In this document: piece by piece, positions 13,493 through 15,943 of the stretch | Position numbering within the stretch: the stretch's first letter is position 1 | Layout of the letters: the number at the start of each line of letters is the position of its first letter | Assembly (NCBI GenBank): GCA_030049565.1 | Contig: JASIKQ010000134.1 | Span: forward strand, 1 to 15,943 | DNA length: 15,943 bases | Direction of reading: 5' to 3' | DNA from: Candidatus Sulfotelmatobacter sp. | GTDB taxonomy: Bacteria > Acidobacteriota > Terriglobia > Terriglobales > Acidobacteriaceae | The notes under the pieces: generated by a model | The model's input: only the letters and a program-made list of their open reading frames with translations | What the model was told of the DNA's origin: nothing | Databases searched by the model: none | Translations under genes and position numbers: made by a program

Positions 13493-13865
13493 ATTCGTTC
13501 GGCAAATACAGCAAACCGGCTGGGTTGATGTTGCAGGTGTCGATCTCGCCAAGGCGATGAATTACAAATGCCAGATGCTCGACTTGAACGTTGCATTTTT
13601 GCGAAAGAACTTGCACGGCGGGCGGCTCGGCCATGCCCGCGGGCAAGTAAAGGATCGCGACGGCGTTCACCTTGGGATCGACGATGCTCTGGCAATCTGT
13701 CATGGAGCGGGTTAGTGCGTCCCATGAAGCAGAGATGTAGTCGAGGATTGGAGCAAGGCCGCGTCCGTCGCCGGCGTGGCCGGACGCCGGTGCGTGGGCC
13801 ACAATCGCGCAGGCCAGCAGGAAAGCCAGCCACTCCGATGCAACCTGCCCCCGGCGGCGAAACAT
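13458..13865 (-). CDS. N-terminal open frame of the split trehalase (135 aa)
   Basis: It starts at ATG 13865, with a TAAAAT hexamer six bases upstream and no good ribosome-binding site. A signal peptide (residues 1-31, with SEWLAFLLACAIVAHAPASGHA) is followed by LDYISASWDALTRSM and ends VVPGGRFNEM at the premature TAA. It carries none of the catalytic residues and would be inactive alone. Confidence 0.6.
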   Translation of the reverse strand: MFRRRGQVASEWLAFLLACAIVAHAPASGHAGDGRGLAPILDYISASWDALTRSMTDCQSIVDPKVNAVAILYLPAGMAEPPAVQVLSQKCNVQVEHLAFVIHRLGEIDTCNINPAGLLYLPNEYVVPGGRFNEM

Positions 13866-13871
13866 TCTCGA

Positions 13872-13877
13872 ATTTTA
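13872..13877 (-). promoter_or_regulatory. -10 hexamer implying a leaderless trehalase transcript
   Basis: TAAAAT on the minus strand, six bases before the ATG at 13865. The divergent gene starts at 13913, so the whole two-way control region is only 47 bases. Confidence 0.4.
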
Positions 13878-13912
13878 GTTTATGCTCATGGTTTTGGTTT
13901 CGAGGGGGATCT

Positions 13913-15943
13913 ATGGCCACGTCCGTTAGGCGTCTTCTCGTCTGCCTTTCTTTGTCTCTATCCTTTTTTGTTCCCGCCAACTCAGCGTTTGCGCAGGTTC
14001 CAGAGAAGATGTATCAAGATCTGCACTGGCGCATGATCGGCCCGTTTCGCGGAGGCCGCACCCGCGCTGCATCCGGTGTTCCGAGCCAGCCCAACGTTTT
14101 TTATATGGGGCAGGTCAATGGTGGAGTGTGGAAAACCGACGATTATGGCCGCACCTGGACGCCCATCTTTGATCAAGAGCCGACGCAATCCATTGGAGCC
14201 ATTGCCGTCGCGCCCTCAAATCCCAATATCCTTTATGTCGGCAGCGGCGAGGGGCTGCATCGGCCCGATCTCTCGATCGGCAACGGAATTTATAAGTCGA
14301 CCGATGCGGGGAAAACCTGGACTCATCTCGGCCTCGACGACGGATTTCAGATCCCAGCCATGGCCGTCGATCCCCGCGATCCCAACAAAGTTTTCGCCGC
14401 CGTGCTCGGTCACCCTTATGGGCCGAATCAGCAGCGTGGTCTTTTTCTTTCCACCGACGGCGGGACTAACTGGAAAAACGTTATTTACAAGGATGAAAAT
14501 ACCGGCGCCTCCGACGTAGAGATCGATCCGTCAAATCCTGACGTGATCTACGCCTCGATGTGGGAGGCTCGCGAAGGACCCTGGGAGGATGGCAACAAAG
14601 TCGATGGCACCGGCGGTGGATTGTTCAAGTCAACTGACGGCGGGAACACGTGGCGTCAGCTAGCCAACGGCCTGCCCAAAGATCTTTCGCAGCTTTATGT
14701 GGCGATTGCGCCGAGCGATTCGAAACGTTTGTATGCCACAGTGGCGACAGCCTCGGGAGGCTTAGGGGTTTACCGCTCCGACGACGCGGGAGAGACGTGG
14801 GCGAAGATAACCGACGATCCGCGGCCTTCGGGACGCATTGGTGGCGGCGATCTTTCGCTGCCGCGCGTCGATTCGAAGAATCCCGACATCGTTTACTGCG
14901 CCAGCACGGTCACGATGAAATCGACCGATGGCGGCAAGACCTGGTTCGGATTTCGCGGTGCGCCCGGCGGCGACGATTATCAGAATTTGTGGATCAATCC
15001 CAACGATCCCAACATTATTCTTCTGGTCAGCGATCAGGGAGCAATCGTCACCGTCAACGGCGGCGCGAGCTGGGGTTCGTGGTACAACCAGCCCACTGCA
15101 CAGATTTATCACGTTTCAGTTGCTCCCACTTTCCCTTATCGCGTGTGCGGAGGCCAGCAGGAAAGCGGTTCAGTATGCATCTCAAGCCGCGGCAACGATG
15201 GCGCAATCACTTTTCGTGATTGGCATCCCGTGGGCGTGATCGAGTACGGATACGTTGCGCCCGATCCCCTCGACCCTGACATCATCTACGGCGGCGGCAG
15301 AAATGAAGTTTCAAAATTTCACTGGTCCACCGGGCAGGTTCAGGACGTTACGCCGATTCCGGTGCGCACCGCAAAGTACCGCACCGACCGTACCGAGCCG
15401 ACCATGTTTTCGCCGATCGATCCGCACACGCTCTATTACGCCAGCAACGTGCTGTTCAAAACCACCGACGGCGGCAACTCGTGGCAGGCGATCAGTCAAG
15501 ATCTGTCTCGCGAGAATCCAGCCATTCCTGAAAGTGTGGGCAAGCTGGTTCCCAAGGGTGCGGAAAAGCAGCGCGGCGTCATCTATGCGCTTGCGCCCTC
15601 GTTCAAGAACAACGACACGCTTTGGGCCGGGACTGATGATGGCCTCATCTGGCTGACGCGCGACGGCGGCAAGAATTGGAATCAAATTACTCCTTCGGAA
15701 TTGACGGCGTGGAGCAAAGTCACGCAGATCAGCGCCTCTCATTTTGATGACGATACGGCTTATGCCTCGGTCAGCCGCTTCCGCATCAACGACGAGCGTC
15801 CTTATATTTATCGCACGCATGATAGTGGCAAGAGCTGGAAGGTGATCACCTCGGGCCTGCCTGAAATCGGTCCGGTTGATACGGTTCGCGACGATCCGCA
15901 TCGCAAAGGTCTGCTGTTCGCCGGCACCGAGAACGCCGTTTGG
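13913..15943 (+). CDS. Secreted Asp-box (BNR/sortilin-VPS10-like) beta-propeller protein, incomplete at right edge
   Basis: The frame is open from ATG 13913 (ribosome-binding run GAGGGGG at 13902-13908) to the window edge, 677 residues with no stop. A signal peptide (MATSVRRLLVCLSLSLSFFV, ending ANSAFA before QVPEK) is followed by LHWRMIGPFRGGRTRAASG and then WD40/YVTN/BNR-like beta-propeller repeats. I count ten Asp-box motifs (S/T-x-D-x-G-x-x-W type): TDDYGRTW, STDAGKTW, STDGGTNW, STDGGNTW, SDDAGETW, STDGGKTW, TVNGGASW, TTDGGNSW, TRDGGKNW, THDSGKSW. The family (VPS10/sortilin-like, often labelled glycosyl hydrolase) is abundant in Acidobacteriota, where it is exported with unproven function. 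The Asp-boxes are structural turns and do not show glycosidase activity. The C-terminal part is missing. Confidence 0.9.
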   Translation, partial: MATSVRRLLVCLSLSLSFFVPANSAFAQVPEKMYQDLHWRMIGPFRGGRTRAASGVPSQPNVFYMGQVNGGVWKTDDYGRTWTPIFDQEPTQSIGAIAVAPSNPNILYVGSGEGLHRPDLSIGNGIYKSTDAGKTWTHLGLDDGFQIPAMAVDPRDPNKVFAAVLGHPYGPNQQRGLFLSTDGGTNWKNVIYKDENTGASDVEIDPSNPDVIYASMWEAREGPWEDGNKVDGTGGGLFKSTDGGNTWRQLANGLPKDLSQLYVAIAPSDSKRLYATVATASGGLGVYRSDDAGETWAKITDDPRPSGRIGGGDLSLPRVDSKNPDIVYCASTVTMKSTDGGKTWFGFRGAPGGDDYQNLWINPNDPNIILLVSDQGAIVTVNGGASWGSWYNQPTAQIYHVSVAPTFPYRVCGGQQESGSVCISSRGNDGAITFRDWHPVGVIEYGYVAPDPLDPDIIYGGGRNEVSKFHWSTGQVQDVTPIPVRTAKYRTDRTEPTMFSPIDPHTLYYASNVLFKTTDGGNSWQAISQDLSRENPAIPESVGKLVPKGAEKQRGVIYALAPSFKNNDTLWAGTDDGLIWLTRDGGKNWNQITPSELTAWSKVTQISASHFDDDTAYASVSRFRINDERPYIYRTHDSGKSWKVITSGLPEIGPVDTVRDDPHRKGLLFAGTENAVW

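Larger units (their letters stand above)
12158..13865 (-). pseudogene. Trehalase (GH37), exported, broken by a 1-bp insertion
   Basis: Together the two frames encode a complete periplasmic-type GH37 trehalase that splits trehalose into two glucoses. Restoring one frame gives about 568 residues, close to the usual size of exported bacterial trehalases. Signature 1, PGGRFNEM-YGWDSYF, is interrupted exactly in its middle: the codon expected to be TAT (Tyr) reads TAAT, giving a TAA stop at 13458-13460, and the downstream frame resumes with GWDSYFIIRGLL. Downstream motifs are intact: NRTYYLTRSQPPF, RESGFDVSFR (catalytic-acid region), signature 2 as QWDLPYGWG, and FGWTNAAFLELL. The lack of other damage suggests a very recent mutation or a sequencing/assembly error. 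Confidence 0.85.

Overview
The window is a chromosomal stretch of about 16 kb that is densely coded on both strands. It most likely comes from an Acidobacteriota (Terriglobia-like) bacterium. That placement is inferred from the RecA sequence, from hairpin repeats beginning TGTCATCCCGAGCG, and from the mix of families present (YXWGXW-repeat protein, DUF6580, DUF2203, Asp-box/VPS10-like secreted protein). No rRNA, tRNA or CRISPR array was seen.

Layout. (1) 1-152: 3' end of an IS110-family transposase cut by the window edge. (2) 204-1739: a doubtful small ORF, then an ECF sigma factor overlapping (ATGA) a four-helix membrane protein that may be its regulator. (3) 1740-3050: promoter and recA. 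(4) 3102-3718: two 129-bp, about 96% identical palindromic repeats in direct orientation that tightly bracket a small GIY-YIG nuclease gene. This looks like a mobile or repeat-associated module inserted between recA and the next gene. (5) 3780-6299, minus strand: terminator, exported YXWGXW-repeat protein, DUF2203 protein, exported DUF1906 glycosidase-like protein. (6) 6440-9269, plus strand: lipid kinase (DAGK family), YdjM-like membrane metal-dependent hydrolase, DUF6580 membrane protein, convergent with a VTT/DedA-type membrane protein (9273-9896). (7) 10097-11495, plus strand: LpxH-like metallophosphoesterase and a GT2 glycosyltransferase overlapping by 131 bp. (8) 11560-13865, minus strand: a SET-domain methyltransferase behind a GH37 trehalase gene that carries a 1-bp insertion inside its signature motif. 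(9) 13913 to the right edge: a secreted protein with ten Asp-box repeats, incomplete.

The theme is envelope and lipid housekeeping (lipid kinase, membrane hydrolase, VTT protein, LpxH-like phosphoesterase, GT2) plus exported proteins, next to recA. The most interesting points are the repeat-bracketed GIY-YIG module, the broken trehalase coupled to a eukaryote-like SET protein, the 131-bp dual-coding overlap, and a recurring -10 hexamer placed exactly 6 nt before the ATG of three genes with weak or no ribosome-binding site, which suggests leaderless transcripts.
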